Assembly (NCBI RefSeq): GCF_039511225.1
Contig: NZ_CP154261.1
Span: forward strand, 5,518,001-5,582,000
DNA length: 64,000 bases
Direction: 5' to 3'
From: Sphingobacterium multivorum
Lineage (GTDB): Bacteria; Bacteroidota; Bacteroidia; Sphingobacteriales; Sphingobacteriaceae
The position numbers were made by a program, and so were the translations under genes. Positions 54,329 through 63,577 of the stretch are shown in pieces; the first letter of the stretch is position 1; the number at the start of each line of letters is the position of its first letter. The notes under the pieces were generated by a model that had not been told where the DNA came from, did not search any database, and saw only the letters and a program-made list of their open reading frames with translations.

Positions 54329-55906
54329 ATGCGTATGAATAAATCTTTATACTATAGCTGGGTGCCCGAATGGATAAAACTTCCGCTAATGATATTAGCG
54401 ATGTTCCCACATCTCATGTTAATGTCGCTCTTCCATTCCAATACAGCATTTACCGCTTCGGCACTGGATATCGAAGCCGAGGATATTCAGTATTTTCTGT
54501 CCTTGATGTATGGTGCCATAGTCGTTGCTTTACTTCTATTTCAGCGGCTATTTTCCTTCTTCAGAGTTAGAACATATATTCTTTTGACCTGCAGTCTTTC
54601 CATTTTGATCCTACTAGGTATTTCGCTGACAAGAGATCCATTTCTTATTGGCATTCTACGCGTGGTCGAAGGTATTTTCTGTGTATTGGAAGGAGCTTGC
54701 TTTCTTCCCTTGCTTATGATGCAGATTAGGCATGCCAAAAGCCGTACGATTGCTTATTTTTTCCTGTACACCTTTATGCTTACGGGATCAACTTTAACGA
54801 CCTCCTTACTCAAAGAAAGTATTATGGATTATGGATGGCAAGATATGATCCACGTCGTGCTCTATTGGCATTTGATTGTGATTGCAATAGCTTTGCTCTT
54901 ACTTAACAATAATCGCTTGGGTAAAAAATTCCCCCTCTATCAATTAGATCTGGCAAGTTGCTTGTTTTTATTGATATCATTGAGCTGTGGAGCTTATGTC
55001 TTAATTTATGGTCGCAAATACTATTGGTTTGAACACGCCAATATCACCATAAACTTCGCCCTTTCCCTTATTTTCGGCGCACTCTTTATGATTAAACAAA
55101 AGACGGTCAAAAGACCCCTTTTTCATTTTGAGATCTTGAGATACAAAAATGTGATCTTTGGTGTTACCCTGTTTTTTCTGTTTTATATTATTCGTAGCTG
55201 CCTCAATAATGTTTATACTGTAATGGCTACAGTTTGGAAGTGGCCCTGGCATTATATTATTGATGTACAGTACATCAACGTGTTTGGCACAATACTGGGT
55301 GTCGGTAGTTCAGGTTTTTTACTCCTGCGCGATGTATCTCCTAAATATATCTTTGGTTTCGGCTTTTTGATTTTGGCGACCTCATGTTTTCTATTTGTAC
55401 CCACATTTTACCCTGACACCACAATTTGGGCAATCGGTCTTCCTTTGTTTATTCAAGGAATAGGTCAGGGATGGCTCTTTACACCGCTTGTTATCTATAT
55501 CTTGACTGGTGTCGAATCCCATCACGTTGGCAATGCAGGTCTTATGGGCACAACAGCTCGGTTCTGGAGTACGAATGTCGGATTTGCTCTTATCCAAAAC
55601 GTCAGTTATGTACTAAATCAAAAACATTATATTCAACTCGAACAAACATTGAATACAAGCAATACCTTAACAATAAACTATTGGGATACATTAATGGAGA
55701 AATATGCCGGAATATATGGCGATCAGATAGCAAGCCGTATTGCCAGCAAAAGTATTTCGGGAACCCTAAGTCAGCAAGCAACGTTAATCAGTAACATGGA
55801 GATATTTACTTATCTAGGGATACTAGGAATACTAATAACGGGGCTTATATTTTTATTCGGCCCAGCCAAAACACTTTTCATGCGCCTAAGGATACCATAC
55901 TTGTAA
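54329..55906 (+). CDS. MFS efflux transporter (14-helix, EmrB-like)
   Basis: 525 residues with about 14 membrane helices, the layout of the DHA2 drug:proton antiporter group. Sequence conservation to EmrB is low; the assignment rests on the neighbouring HlyD gene, length and topology, with segments such as GQGWLFTPLVIYILTGV. It probably exports a lipophilic compound driven by protons. Its operon is divergent from the AraC regulator. Confidence 0.85.
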   Translation: MRMNKSLYYSWVPEWIKLPLMILAMFPHLMLMSLFHSNTAFTASALDIEAEDIQYFLSLMYGAIVVALLLFQRLFSFFRVRTYILLTCSLSILILLGISLTRDPFLIGILRVVEGIFCVLEGACFLPLLMMQIRHAKSRTIAYFFLYTFMLTGSTLTTSLLKESIMDYGWQDMIHVVLYWHLIVIAIALLLLNNNRLGKKFPLYQLDLASCLFLLISLSCGAYVLIYGRKYYWFEHANITINFALSLIFGALFMIKQKTVKRPLFHFEILRYKNVIFGVTLFFLFYIIRSCLNNVYTVMATVWKWPWHYIIDVQYINVFGTILGVGSSGFLLLRDVSPKYIFGFGFLILATSCFLFVPTFYPDTTIWAIGLPLFIQGIGQGWLFTPLVIYILTGVESHHVGNAGLMGTTARFWSTNVGFALIQNVSYVLNQKHYIQLEQTLNTSNTLTINYWDTLMEKYAGIYGDQIASRIASKSISGTLSQQATLISNMEIFTYLGILGILITGLIFLFGPAKTLFMRLRIPYL

Positions 55907-55936
55907 ATGAGGCCGCTCCCCCCTATAGACAAGCTC

Positions 55937-56000
55937 CATGATTTCGCGAGCAACAACAGTTAAGAACCCGAACGGAAGATTCTTTTTGGCTAATCAACCG
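55937..56000. repeat. Dispersed intergenic repeat, copy C (diverged)
   Basis: Gap-free alignment to copy B over 61 nt with about 72 percent identity by eye (catga, ttcgc, gaacggaagattctttt). Same strand orientation. Lies between convergent genes. Confidence 0.65.
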
Positions 56001-56009
56001 CGTATCGCG

Positions 56010-56044
56010 CGCGCATTGATGACTTAATCGCGCATTGATGACTT
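56010..56044. repeat. 16-bp direct repeat, two copies
   Basis: CGCGCATTGATGACTT occurs at 56010-56025 and 56029-56044, separated by aat. Located between convergent MFS and gltX genes. Confidence 0.8.
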
Positions 56045-56082
56045 GATAAAAACAACAGGAATCAATAAAACAGCCTCGTTCA

Positions 56083-56125
56083 GAAAAAAGGGGCTATTTG
56101 CATAGCAATGCAGACAACCCCTTTT
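56083..56125 (-). terminator. Hairpin terminator after gltX
   Basis: AAAAGGGG...TTGCAT / ATGCAG...CCCCTTTT with T-run on the minus strand; slightly imperfect in the middle. Confidence 0.78.
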
Positions 56126-56147
56126 CGGTATCTTGTACTTAATTTAT

Positions 56148-57668
56148 TTAAGCATCGAATTCTTTAAGTGCTTTTTTCACACGCGCTATGACCTCTTGTT
56201 GACCAAGTAATTCAACAATCTGAAATACATCTGGTCCAAACTTACCCCCTACCAGCATAATCCGGAATGGCATCATAAGCTCGCCCATCTTCATTCCCGA
56301 TGCCTGAATCGCATCTTTGAAGAAGGGTTCCAATTCAGCAGCCTTCCAGGTATTAAATCCTTCGAATGATTGGTTAATATCCTCAAAAAATGCAGTTTTC
56401 TCAGCAGACCATTTAGGTTTTACCGCGCTCAAATCATATTCCGCAGGCTGCGAAAAGAAGAAGGACGCCTGAGTCCAAAAGTCTTCAACAAAGGTTAAAC
56501 GTTCTTTCACGGCATCCAATACCCTACTCACATAAGCGGCATCGGCTTCTACCTGATGGTGTTCCAAGACTGTTTTGATCTGCGGCAATAGAGATTCTGT
56601 CGACGTGCGTTTAATCCATTCATGGTTGAACCATTTTGCTTTTTCAAAATCAAATTTTGCCCCAGCTTTACTGATACGGTCAACACCAAATTTCTGGATC
56701 AATTCATCTAAGGAGAAAATCTCCTGTTCAGTTCCATCGTTCCAGCCCAACACGCCAAGCATATTGACAAACGCTTCCGGCAGGAAGCCCATCTCACGGA
56801 ATCCTTTTGTTGTATCACCAGATTTCGCATCAGTCCAGTTCATTGCATAAACAGGGAAGCCCAAGCGATCGCCATCGCGCTTACTTAATTTACCGTTTCC
56901 ATCTGGTTTAAGGATCAATGGAAGGTGTGCCCAGTCGGGCATGCTATCGCCCCAGCCGAGGTATTCCCACAATAAAATATGGATGGGCGCCGAAGGCAGC
57001 CACTCCTCACCACGGAATACATGTGATATTTCCATAGCTTTATCATCTACAACAACTGCCAGATGATAAGTCGGCATGCCATCTGCTTTAAGCAACACCT
57101 TGTCATCGACAAGATTGGTATCAAAAGCAACCTTTCCACGGATCATATCCGTGAATGTTACCGTTTCATCGGTAGGAATTTTTATACGAATGGTGTGCGG
57201 AGTCCCCGCGTCCAATAATTGTTGAGTTTCAGTCTCAGACAGACTCAATGAATTACGCAATTGAAGTCTATTTTCGTGGCTATAGCGAAAATTAGGCTGC
57301 AACTTACGTTGCTCATCCAATTCCTCTGCAGTATCAAATGCATAATAAGCATAACCATTCTCGATCAACTGCTCAGCATATTTCCGGTAAGATGGTTTTC
57401 GCTCACTTTGACGGTAAGGTCCGTACTCGCCCCCTTTTAACGGGCTTTCATCTGGAGAAAGACCACACCATGCTAAACATTCGTTGATATACTCCTCAGC
57501 ACCTGGGACAAAACGAGTTTGGTCCGTATCCTCGACACGTAAAATAAAATCTCCCTGATGCTGACGCGCATAGAGAAAATTAAACAAAGCTGTACGTACC
57601 CCACCAAGGTGAAGACCACCTGTCGGGCTCGGTGCAAAACGCACTCTTACTTTTCTTTCTGAACTCAT
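56148..57668 (-). CDS. gltX: Glutamate--tRNA ligase
   Basis: 506 residues, class I synthetase. HIGH-type motif in RFAPSPTGGLHLGGVRTALFN (HLGG) and KMSKS-type in KLSKRDGD. The discriminating Arg-containing anticodon domain (about 330-506) is helical. It charges tRNA-Glu; with glnS in the same window the organism does not need the amidotransferase route for tRNA-Gln. Start near a -7 box just 4 nt upstream, as in glnS. Confidence 0.97.
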   Translation of the reverse strand: MSSERKVRVRFAPSPTGGLHLGGVRTALFNFLYARQHQGDFILRVEDTDQTRFVPGAEEYINECLAWCGLSPDESPLKGGEYGPYRQSERKPSYRKYAEQLIENGYAYYAFDTAEELDEQRKLQPNFRYSHENRLQLRNSLSLSETETQQLLDAGTPHTIRIKIPTDETVTFTDMIRGKVAFDTNLVDDKVLLKADGMPTYHLAVVVDDKAMEISHVFRGEEWLPSAPIHILLWEYLGWGDSMPDWAHLPLILKPDGNGKLSKRDGDRLGFPVYAMNWTDAKSGDTTKGFREMGFLPEAFVNMLGVLGWNDGTEQEIFSLDELIQKFGVDRISKAGAKFDFEKAKWFNHEWIKRTSTESLLPQIKTVLEHHQVEADAAYVSRVLDAVKERLTFVEDFWTQASFFFSQPAEYDLSAVKPKWSAEKTAFFEDINQSFEGFNTWKAAELEPFFKDAIQASGMKMGELMMPFRIMLVGGKFGPDVFQIVELLGQQEVIARVKKALKEFDA

Positions 57669-57672
57669 GCCG

Positions 57673-57680
57673 CAAAATTA
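57673..57680 (-). promoter_or_regulatory. -7 box immediately before gltX
   Basis: On the minus strand TAATTTTG, exact TAnnTTTG, then CGGC and ATG. The same 4-nt gap as in glnS. Confidence 0.5.
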
Positions 57681-57789
57681 CCACAAAATTTTTGATTTGG
57701 ATGGTACGTTAACTTCTTCAATGAAATAAAAGTGCAGAAAACAGACATTTATTCAGTAATTTGCAAATGAAGGACACGAATACGTAATC

Positions 57790-59019
57790 ATGAAACCCTA
57801 TCAGATTAGCCAGCAACGCTGGAAATTTATCTTGCTTATCTTTGCAGCAGTCATTGCTGTCGCCTCTTTGGTTTATACCAATTACCTCGTTCGAAATCTT
57901 GCGCATGCCGAACGTTCAAAGGCTGAGGTATGGGCCATGAGTACCAAAAATATCATGACCATGCCCGACGTTGATGATGAATTCATTACGTTTATTTACG
58001 CCGTAAGAGACAGTCTCAATTTACCAGCAATTATTACTGACGATAAGGAAGACATTATCTTCTGGCGTAACCTCGACTCCACAAAGACAAATATTAAACC
58101 CGGACACAACGACAGTGTTACAAAACATCTCGATTATGATCCGGCATATTTTCAAAAGCAGCTTGCGTTTATGAAGAAGAGCCATCCTCCGATTACATTG
58201 GAATTGGAAAATGGACAAAAATGGCATGTTTATTATAAGGATTCGTGGTTTTTGCAACAGTTGAGAGTGTTTCCTTATGTACAATTATCATTGATTGCCC
58301 TCTTTCTCATTATTGCCTATACGGTTTTCAACTCCATCCGAAAATCTGAACAAAATCTAGTTTGGGTCGGATTAACCAAAGAAGCGGCTCATCAGTTGGG
58401 CACCCCTATTTCGTCGCTGATGGGCTGGTTAGAATTGATTCGCATAAAATTTGATGCCGAAGACGATGACACGCTAAATGAAATGGAAAATGACATTAAA
58501 CGACTTGAAATCGTCGCTGACCGCTTCTCCAAAATAGGATCTACTCCCGTACTGACCAACCATAACCTCTATGATGTCATCAAAAATTACATGGACTATT
58601 TTCGTATACGAACCAGTAATAAAATTACTTTCGAATTAAAAGGCGACAGGCATCTTGAAGCACAGCTCAATATTCCACTCTTTGATTGGATTATCGAAAA
58701 TTTATTGAAAAACGGAGTAAACGCCATTGGCACAGAAGGAAAGATAACTGTTAATATTTCAGAAAATATTGCGAAAGAAGAAATTTTTATAGACATTAGT
58801 GATACGGGCAAAGGAATTCCGAGATCTAATTTTGAATCTGTTTTCCAGCCGGGGTTCACAACACGAAAAAGAGGTTGGGGGCTTGGCCTTAGTCTGACAA
58901 AAAGAATGGTGCGGTATCACCAAGGACAAATTTTTGTAAAAGAATCTGAAGTAGGTAAAGGAACAACATTTCGAATAATCTTAAAAAGCAATTTAAAATA
59001 TGAAGCCACTCAAATCTGA
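57790..59019 (+). CDS. Sensor histidine kinase
   Basis: 409 residues. Two membrane helices (about 12-34 and 163-183) enclose a periplasmic sensor of about 130 residues. The dimerisation box is LTKEAAHQLGTPISSLMGW with phospho-acceptor H201; N-box IENLLKNGVNAI, D-box DISDTGKGIP and G-box GWGLGLSLTKRM follow. No HAMP or response-regulator gene is adjacent, so it is an orphan. Its stop overlaps the next gene by 20 bp. Confidence 0.93.
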   Translation: MKPYQISQQRWKFILLIFAAVIAVASLVYTNYLVRNLAHAERSKAEVWAMSTKNIMTMPDVDDEFITFIYAVRDSLNLPAIITDDKEDIIFWRNLDSTKTNIKPGHNDSVTKHLDYDPAYFQKQLAFMKKSHPPITLELENGQKWHVYYKDSWFLQQLRVFPYVQLSLIALFLIIAYTVFNSIRKSEQNLVWVGLTKEAAHQLGTPISSLMGWLELIRIKFDAEDDDTLNEMENDIKRLEIVADRFSKIGSTPVLTNHNLYDVIKNYMDYFRIRTSNKITFELKGDRHLEAQLNIPLFDWIIENLLKNGVNAIGTEGKITVNISENIAKEEIFIDISDTGKGIPRSNFESVFQPGFTTRKRGWGLGLSLTKRMVRYHQGQIFVKESEVGKGTTFRIILKSNLKYEATQI

Positions 59020-59548
59020 CGAATATCCAGCAGTTTACGCGCCTTATATTGAAACTGTCGTCGATAACGTGTTTGATGCACTAGAAGAACAAACGCTCTC
59101 CTTTCCAGCATTTCTGGACACGATTCCTGAGGAAAGAGGTAATTTTAAATACGCCGAGGATAAGTGGACCATCAAAGAAGTTGTTGGCCACGTCATCGAT
59201 AATGAACGTATCATGGCTTACCGGGCATTGCGTTTTTCACGTAATGATCTTAAAGAGCTTGCCGGATATGACCAAGACTATCTCATTCAATATTCCCGTT
59301 ACAACGACCGTACATTAGAAAGCCTAAGCAAAGAATTCACCTTTCTTCGCAAAGCTAACATGATGCTTTTCAACAGTTTTAATGACGTGGAATTAGAACG
59401 TAAGGGGATGGCATCTGAACGCCTAACAAGTGTAAAAGCGCTTTTGTATGTCATTGCGGGCCATCTCAATCATCACCGCATTATTATCCAGGAACGTTAT
59501 TTAAACTCAGACGATGTCAAAAATTTGGTTTCAGCATTACAGCATTGA
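59000..59548 (+). CDS. DinB family protein
   Basis: 182 residues, four-helix DinB/YfiT fold. Candidate metal ligands are His in VVGHVIDNERIMAYRAL and the pair in IAGHLNHHRIII, the usual three-His set. Family members are metal-dependent transferases for bacillithiol or other thiols, or are of unknown role; substrate here is not known. It overlaps the kinase gene by 20 bp and the thioesterase gene by 35 bp, so all three are translationally linked. Confidence 0.88.
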   Translation: MKPLKSDEYPAVYAPYIETVVDNVFDALEEQTLSFPAFLDTIPEERGNFKYAEDKWTIKEVVGHVIDNERIMAYRALRFSRNDLKELAGYDQDYLIQYSRYNDRTLESLSKEFTFLRKANMMLFNSFNDVELERKGMASERLTSVKALLYVIAGHLNHHRIIIQERYLNSDDVKNLVSALQH

Positions 59549-59939
59549 GGAAATTAACGTATTCTTCAATAAATATCTGTCGGGTCTGCTCGAGATTCAA
59601 GCAACAGAAATAGACGACAACTCCATTACAGCAACCATGCCCGTAACAGATAAAGTCAAACAGCCACACGGTATTTTACACGGTGGAGCATCTGTCGTTC
59701 TGGCGGAGTCTTTGGGAAGTATCGCATCCAATCTCGTGGTTGACCCTGAAAAATACCGCGGTGTGGGACTTGAAGTAAATGCCAATCACATACGCCCGGT
59801 CAGTAGCGGCGTAATAACAGCAAAATGTAGCCCAATACACATTGGTCGATCCACACATATTTGGGAAATAAAGATGTACGATCGCTTCAACAAATTAAAT
59901 TGTATCTCGAGACTTACAGTAGCTATCGTTCCAAAATAA
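59514..59939 (+). CDS. Hotdog-fold thioesterase (PaaI/YdiI type)
   Basis: 141 residues, complete hotdog fold. The core motif PHGILHGGASVVLAESLGS contains the catalytic Glu after HGG. Related enzymes hydrolyse 1,4-dihydroxy-2-naphthoyl-CoA in menaquinone synthesis or phenylacetyl-CoA; no menaquinone genes are adjacent to decide. Start overlaps the DinB gene; a terminator follows. Confidence 0.9.
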   Translation: MSKIWFQHYSIEEINVFFNKYLSGLLEIQATEIDDNSITATMPVTDKVKQPHGILHGGASVVLAESLGSIASNLVVDPEKYRGVGLEVNANHIRPVSSGVITAKCSPIHIGRSTHIWEIKMYDRFNKLNCISRLTVAIVPK

Positions 59940-60013
59940 CGATAATTATACGGCTCTTGCTAACTCGATTTATCACCTCGTTCCAATTACAATTCGACAA
60001 CGTTTATAAGCAA

Positions 60014-60050
60014 GGGGGGACAAATTTCACAATTTATCCCCCTTTTTTTT
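60014..60050 (+). terminator. Intrinsic terminator after the thioesterase gene
   Basis: GGGGGGA..AAATT / AATTT.TCCCCC followed by eight T residues. Closes the kinase-DinB-thioesterase operon. Confidence 0.9.
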
Positions 60051-60203
60051 GTCAATTAATTATCAAAATCCCTCAAAAATATGCCTTTATTTATTTCCAA
60101 TATTCAAGAAATTTAAGTAGTCTTGTAGGATGGATACTTTAAAAATCAGTAATTATGAAGCGCAATCGTTTGTTCATTCCTTATTCCTACTGATTTACCA
60201 ATC

Positions 60204-60243
60204 CTCGAACGATAACTTAACTACTCGAACGATAACTTAACTA
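60204..60243. repeat. Perfect 20-bp tandem duplication before the sugar transporter
   Basis: Two abutting exact copies of ctcgaacgataacttaacta (60204-60223, 60224-60243), ending 18 bp before the ATG. They lie in the 5' leader or promoter region. Confidence 0.9.
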
Positions 60244-60261
60244 AATATAATAAAACAAAAC

Positions 60262-61554
60262 ATGACCACTAATCCTAACGTTGGTAAAACAGCTTTTCGC
60301 CCTATGGCCATCTGCTGTGGTTTATTTTTTATCCTCGGTTTTATTACCTGGGCAAACGGAACTTTAATTCCATTCTTAAAAATTGCTTGTAACCTCGAAA
60401 CAGATTTACAAGCTTTCTTCGTAACCTTTGCTTCCTATATTGCTTATTTTTTCCTAGCACTTCCAAGCTCAGTCATCATCAAAAAAATTGGTTTCCAAAA
60501 TGGTTTAGTTGTCAGTCTTATTATATTAGGTTTAGGGTCTTTGATCTTTATTCCTGCGGCAGATAACAGAAGCTATGGCCTATTTTTAACAGGAATCTTT
60601 ATTCAAGGTTCAGGAATGGCATTATTACAAACAGCAGTTAACCCTTACTTAAGTATTATTGGTCCTATTGATAGCGCAGCACAACGTATTTCAATAGCTG
60701 GTTTTTTCAATAAATCGGCTGGTATCATTGTACCTATCCTTTTCGGAACACTCTTTTTAAAAGATGCTCAAAAAGTAACAGCAAAATTAGAAGCAACAAC
60801 GGATCTGGTCCAAAAGAATGCGATCTTAGATGATCTTCTTCAACGCGTACACACGCCATACATCTCTCTTGCAATTATATTCGTTGCCTTCGCAATATTC
60901 TTAAAGTTCACTCACCTGCCTGAGGTCGATATGGATGCAGAAGAAGAAAGCAGCGCAGAAAGCGGAACTGTTGCGGCAAAGAAAACATCGATATTTCAAT
61001 ATCCACATTTGTTCTTGGGCGCTTTGGCAATTTTCTTCTGTGTAGCGGTCGAAGTTATGGCGGGAGATATCATTGGCGTCTATGCACGCGAACTGAAAGT
61101 TGATCCCTTCTTTACGACCTACGCAACAGCATTTACACTATCTTGCATGTTGATCGGTTATATTATCGGTATTATCTCCATTCCAAGATTTGTATCACAA
61201 CAAATGGCCCTACGCATTTGCACAATCATTGGTATCACATTCACCGTTATTTCTGTTTTCACAACTGGTACAACATCATTTATATTTGTTGCCTTGTTAG
61301 GAATCGCGAACTCCCTCATGTGGCCAGCCATCTTCCCGCTAGGAATTAAAGGTCTGGGAAAATTCACAAAAACAGGATCAGCAATTATGATTATGGGTAT
61401 TGCTGGTGGAGCGATATGGCCTTTGATCTACGGGCTGTTAAAAGATCATTTACATATTGATTTTCAACATGCATTCCTATATGCAATGGTACCAGGCTAT
61501 CTATACATTATGTATTTCTCTATAGCAGGTCATAAAGTTGGAAAAACGAATTAA
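60262..61554 (+). CDS. Sugar MFS transporter (FucP/GluP type)
   Basis: 430 residues with about 12 membrane helices. The N-terminus has the family phrase FFILGFITWANGTLIPFLKIAC, and loops include QGSGMALLQTAVNPYLSIIGP and GIANSLMWPAIFPLGIKGLGKFTKTGSA. Members carry fucose, glucose, galactose or N-acetylglucosamine with protons; the sugar here is not decided. A cytoplasmic loop (about 215-245) is acidic and Ala/Glu-rich. Single gene with a long terminator. Confidence 0.94.
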   Translation: MTTNPNVGKTAFRPMAICCGLFFILGFITWANGTLIPFLKIACNLETDLQAFFVTFASYIAYFFLALPSSVIIKKIGFQNGLVVSLIILGLGSLIFIPAADNRSYGLFLTGIFIQGSGMALLQTAVNPYLSIIGPIDSAAQRISIAGFFNKSAGIIVPILFGTLFLKDAQKVTAKLEATTDLVQKNAILDDLLQRVHTPYISLAIIFVAFAIFLKFTHLPEVDMDAEEESSAESGTVAAKKTSIFQYPHLFLGALAIFFCVAVEVMAGDIIGVYARELKVDPFFTTYATAFTLSCMLIGYIIGIISIPRFVSQQMALRICTIIGITFTVISVFTTGTTSFIFVALLGIANSLMWPAIFPLGIKGLGKFTKTGSAIMIMGIAGGAIWPLIYGLLKDHLHIDFQHAFLYAMVPGYLYIMYFSIAGHKVGKTN

Positions 61555-61570
61555 CGTAAATCCATCTTAT

Positions 61571-61620
61571 ATTTTAAGAAAAAAAGGCATCTAAAAATAG
61601 ATGCCTTTTTTTCTTAAAAT
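61571..61620 (+). terminator. Intrinsic terminator after the sugar transporter
   Basis: Perfect 23-bp inverted repeat ATTTTAAGAAAAAAAGGCAT... with a 4-nt AAAA loop. Symmetric, with seven T in the right arm. Confidence 0.92.
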
Positions 61621-61789
61621 TCTTCCTACTTTTAGGATATAGATGCTGTAAGAGCCATTAAATACTACAGCCAAGCTATAATCAGATTTTCTGTTTTCAA
61701 CAGGAGAGTAGAAAACATGATCAAATACATATCAACAGCACGTTGAACCACAGGATTAAGCATACAACAACAAACAAACAATAATACAG

Positions 61790-62635
61790 ATGAAAAAGAA
61801 TCTTTTTGCAATTGCCATTGCCGCAACAATGATGTTTACGGCCAACGAATCTTTTGCTCAGCTAAAGCTACCTGCAGCAAGTAGCTCACAGACAGTTACA
61901 CAAGGATTGGGTATTGAAAACGTAACCCTTAATTACAGCAGACCTAGCATGAACGGCCGTAAGATCTTTGGCGATCTTGTTCCTTATAATGAAGTATGGC
62001 GTACAGGAGCAAATACCAATACCACATTAACCTTTGAAGGTGACGTTGAGTTGAATGGCCATAAGCTTTCTGCTGGAACCTACGCTCTTTTCACAATCCC
62101 GAACAAATCAGAGTGGACCATCATCATCAGTAAAAACACCAAACAATGGGGTGCCTATACCTATAAACAAACTGAAGATGCCTTACGCTTCAATGTTAAA
62201 CCGCAGACCTTAGCAAATCCAGTGGAGACATTTACCATTTCTTTTGATAATGTTACACCTACAGGTGCTGTATTGAATCTGGCTTGGGAAAAAACGTCCG
62301 TAAAGGTTGATCTCAAAGTCAATCAACAGGCTAAAATATTAGCTTCCATCGACGAGGCTATGAAGGGTGAGAAAAAACCTTATTTTGCCGCAGCCCAATA
62401 TTACTTCAGTAATAATTTAGATCTAAATAAAGCACTAAGCTGGTTTGACGAAGCTGCCAAAGCTCAACCTAAAGCTGCTCACGTCCTATATTGGAAAGCA
62501 AAAGCGCAATTAAAAGCTGGTGATAAAAAAGGTGCGATAGAAACAGCAACCAAAGGTCTTGAAGTTGCCACAGCAGATAAAAATAGTGAGTACATCAAAT
62601 TGAACACACAAGTGATCAACGCCGCAAAAAAATAG
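61790..62635 (+). CDS. DUF2911 domain protein with C-terminal TPR-like region
   Basis: 281 residues with a signal peptide (1-23, ending ESFAQ). The DUF2911 part (about 30-180) has VTLNYSRPSMNGRKIFGDLV and EVWRTGANTNTTLTFEGDVE. The last 90 residues form helical, TPR-like repeats (KALSWFDEAAKAQPKAAHVL). Exported; probably periplasmic. The family is widespread in Bacteroidota with no known activity. Confidence 0.88.
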   Translation: MKKNLFAIAIAATMMFTANESFAQLKLPAASSSQTVTQGLGIENVTLNYSRPSMNGRKIFGDLVPYNEVWRTGANTNTTLTFEGDVELNGHKLSAGTYALFTIPNKSEWTIIISKNTKQWGAYTYKQTEDALRFNVKPQTLANPVETFTISFDNVTPTGAVLNLAWEKTSVKVDLKVNQQAKILASIDEAMKGEKKPYFAAAQYYFSNNLDLNKALSWFDEAAKAQPKAAHVLYWKAKAQLKAGDKKGAIETATKGLEVATADKNSEYIKLNTQVINAAKK

Positions 62636-62649
62636 GTATCTCTATCTAA

Positions 62650-62686
62650 AATGCCCCCAGAAAGCATCTAACTTTTTGGGGGCATT
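62650..62686 (+). terminator. Hairpin after the DUF2911 gene
   Basis: AATGCCCCCA / TGGGGGCATT, perfect 10-bp stem, loop of 17 nt; no T-run follows, so efficiency is uncertain. Confidence 0.6.
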
Positions 62687-62722
62687 CCATTTAAGACCTT
62701 TTTTACAGCTCGGCTTTTAGTT

Positions 62723-63517
62723 TTATAACTCGTCTTTTAGCAATTGCTCAAGTTCTTCTGGTGAAACGTTCATATTGACGTTTCCATCCTTCGCAAAAGA
62801 TATCTCACCAGTCTCTTCAGAGACGATAACGGCAATCGCATCCGAGATTTCCGTCACTCCAATTGCAGCGCGATGCCGTAGTCCGAATTGCAGCGGTAAA
62901 TCCTCACTATCTGACAATGGAAGCACACAAGATGCTGTCATAATCTTAAAATCAACAATAACGACTGCACCATCATGCAATGGGCTATTTTTATGAAATA
63001 TACTTTCAATCAAGCGCTTGGAGATATGGGCATCAATATACTCCCCGCTGCTCTGATAATATTCCTCGTCAAAATACTTTGAGAAAACTAATAGAGCTCC
63101 CGTCCGTGTACGCGACATGCTTCTACAGGCTTCGATAACGGGTTTTAGGTCCTCCGTCAAATCTTTCTGTATTGCCTTCTTATTCCCGATAAACGACCAA
63201 AAAACTTTCTTCCGTTTCATGGATATATTCTTTCCCACGTGCAGTAAGAACCGCCTGATTTCCTGTTGGAACACGACAATCAATGCAATGGACCCGACAG
63301 ATATAAAACCGCCAAATATTTCGGTCAGCAAGCGCATATGCATCTGTTTGACGACAATATAAACGCCATAAAACAGTGCTACGCCAATCAGGATATTAAC
63401 AGCAATGGTCCCTCTAATCAAACTATAGATATAGTAGATAATAATCGCTACCAATATGATATCAATAACGTCCAATAGGCGAAAGCCGCTAAACAGGCTA
63501 TAGTCGATTCCATCCAT
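62723..63517 (-). CDS. cdaA: Diadenylate cyclase CdaA
   Basis: 264 residues. Three N-terminal membrane helices (about 15-80) precede the DAC domain with the catalytic DGA (LHDGAVVI, 182-184) and RHR (GLRHRAAIG, 214-216). It makes c-di-AMP from two ATP at the inner membrane; the messenger controls potassium, turgor and wall homeostasis. The usual partners cdaR and glmM are absent, as often in Bacteroidota. Divergent from pdxJ. Confidence 0.95.
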   Translation of the reverse strand: MDGIDYSLFSGFRLLDVIDIILVAIIIYYIYSLIRGTIAVNILIGVALFYGVYIVVKQMHMRLLTEIFGGFISVGSIALIVVFQQEIRRFLLHVGKNISMKRKKVFWSFIGNKKAIQKDLTEDLKPVIEACRSMSRTRTGALLVFSKYFDEEYYQSSGEYIDAHISKRLIESIFHKNSPLHDGAVVIVDFKIMTASCVLPLSDSEDLPLQFGLRHRAAIGVTEISDAIAVIVSEETGEISFAKDGNVNMNVSPEELEQLLKDEL

Positions 63518-63577
63518 ATATGCAAGTTAAAAAAAAATAGATATTATTTGTATTTTTACATCATAACATACAGGAAA

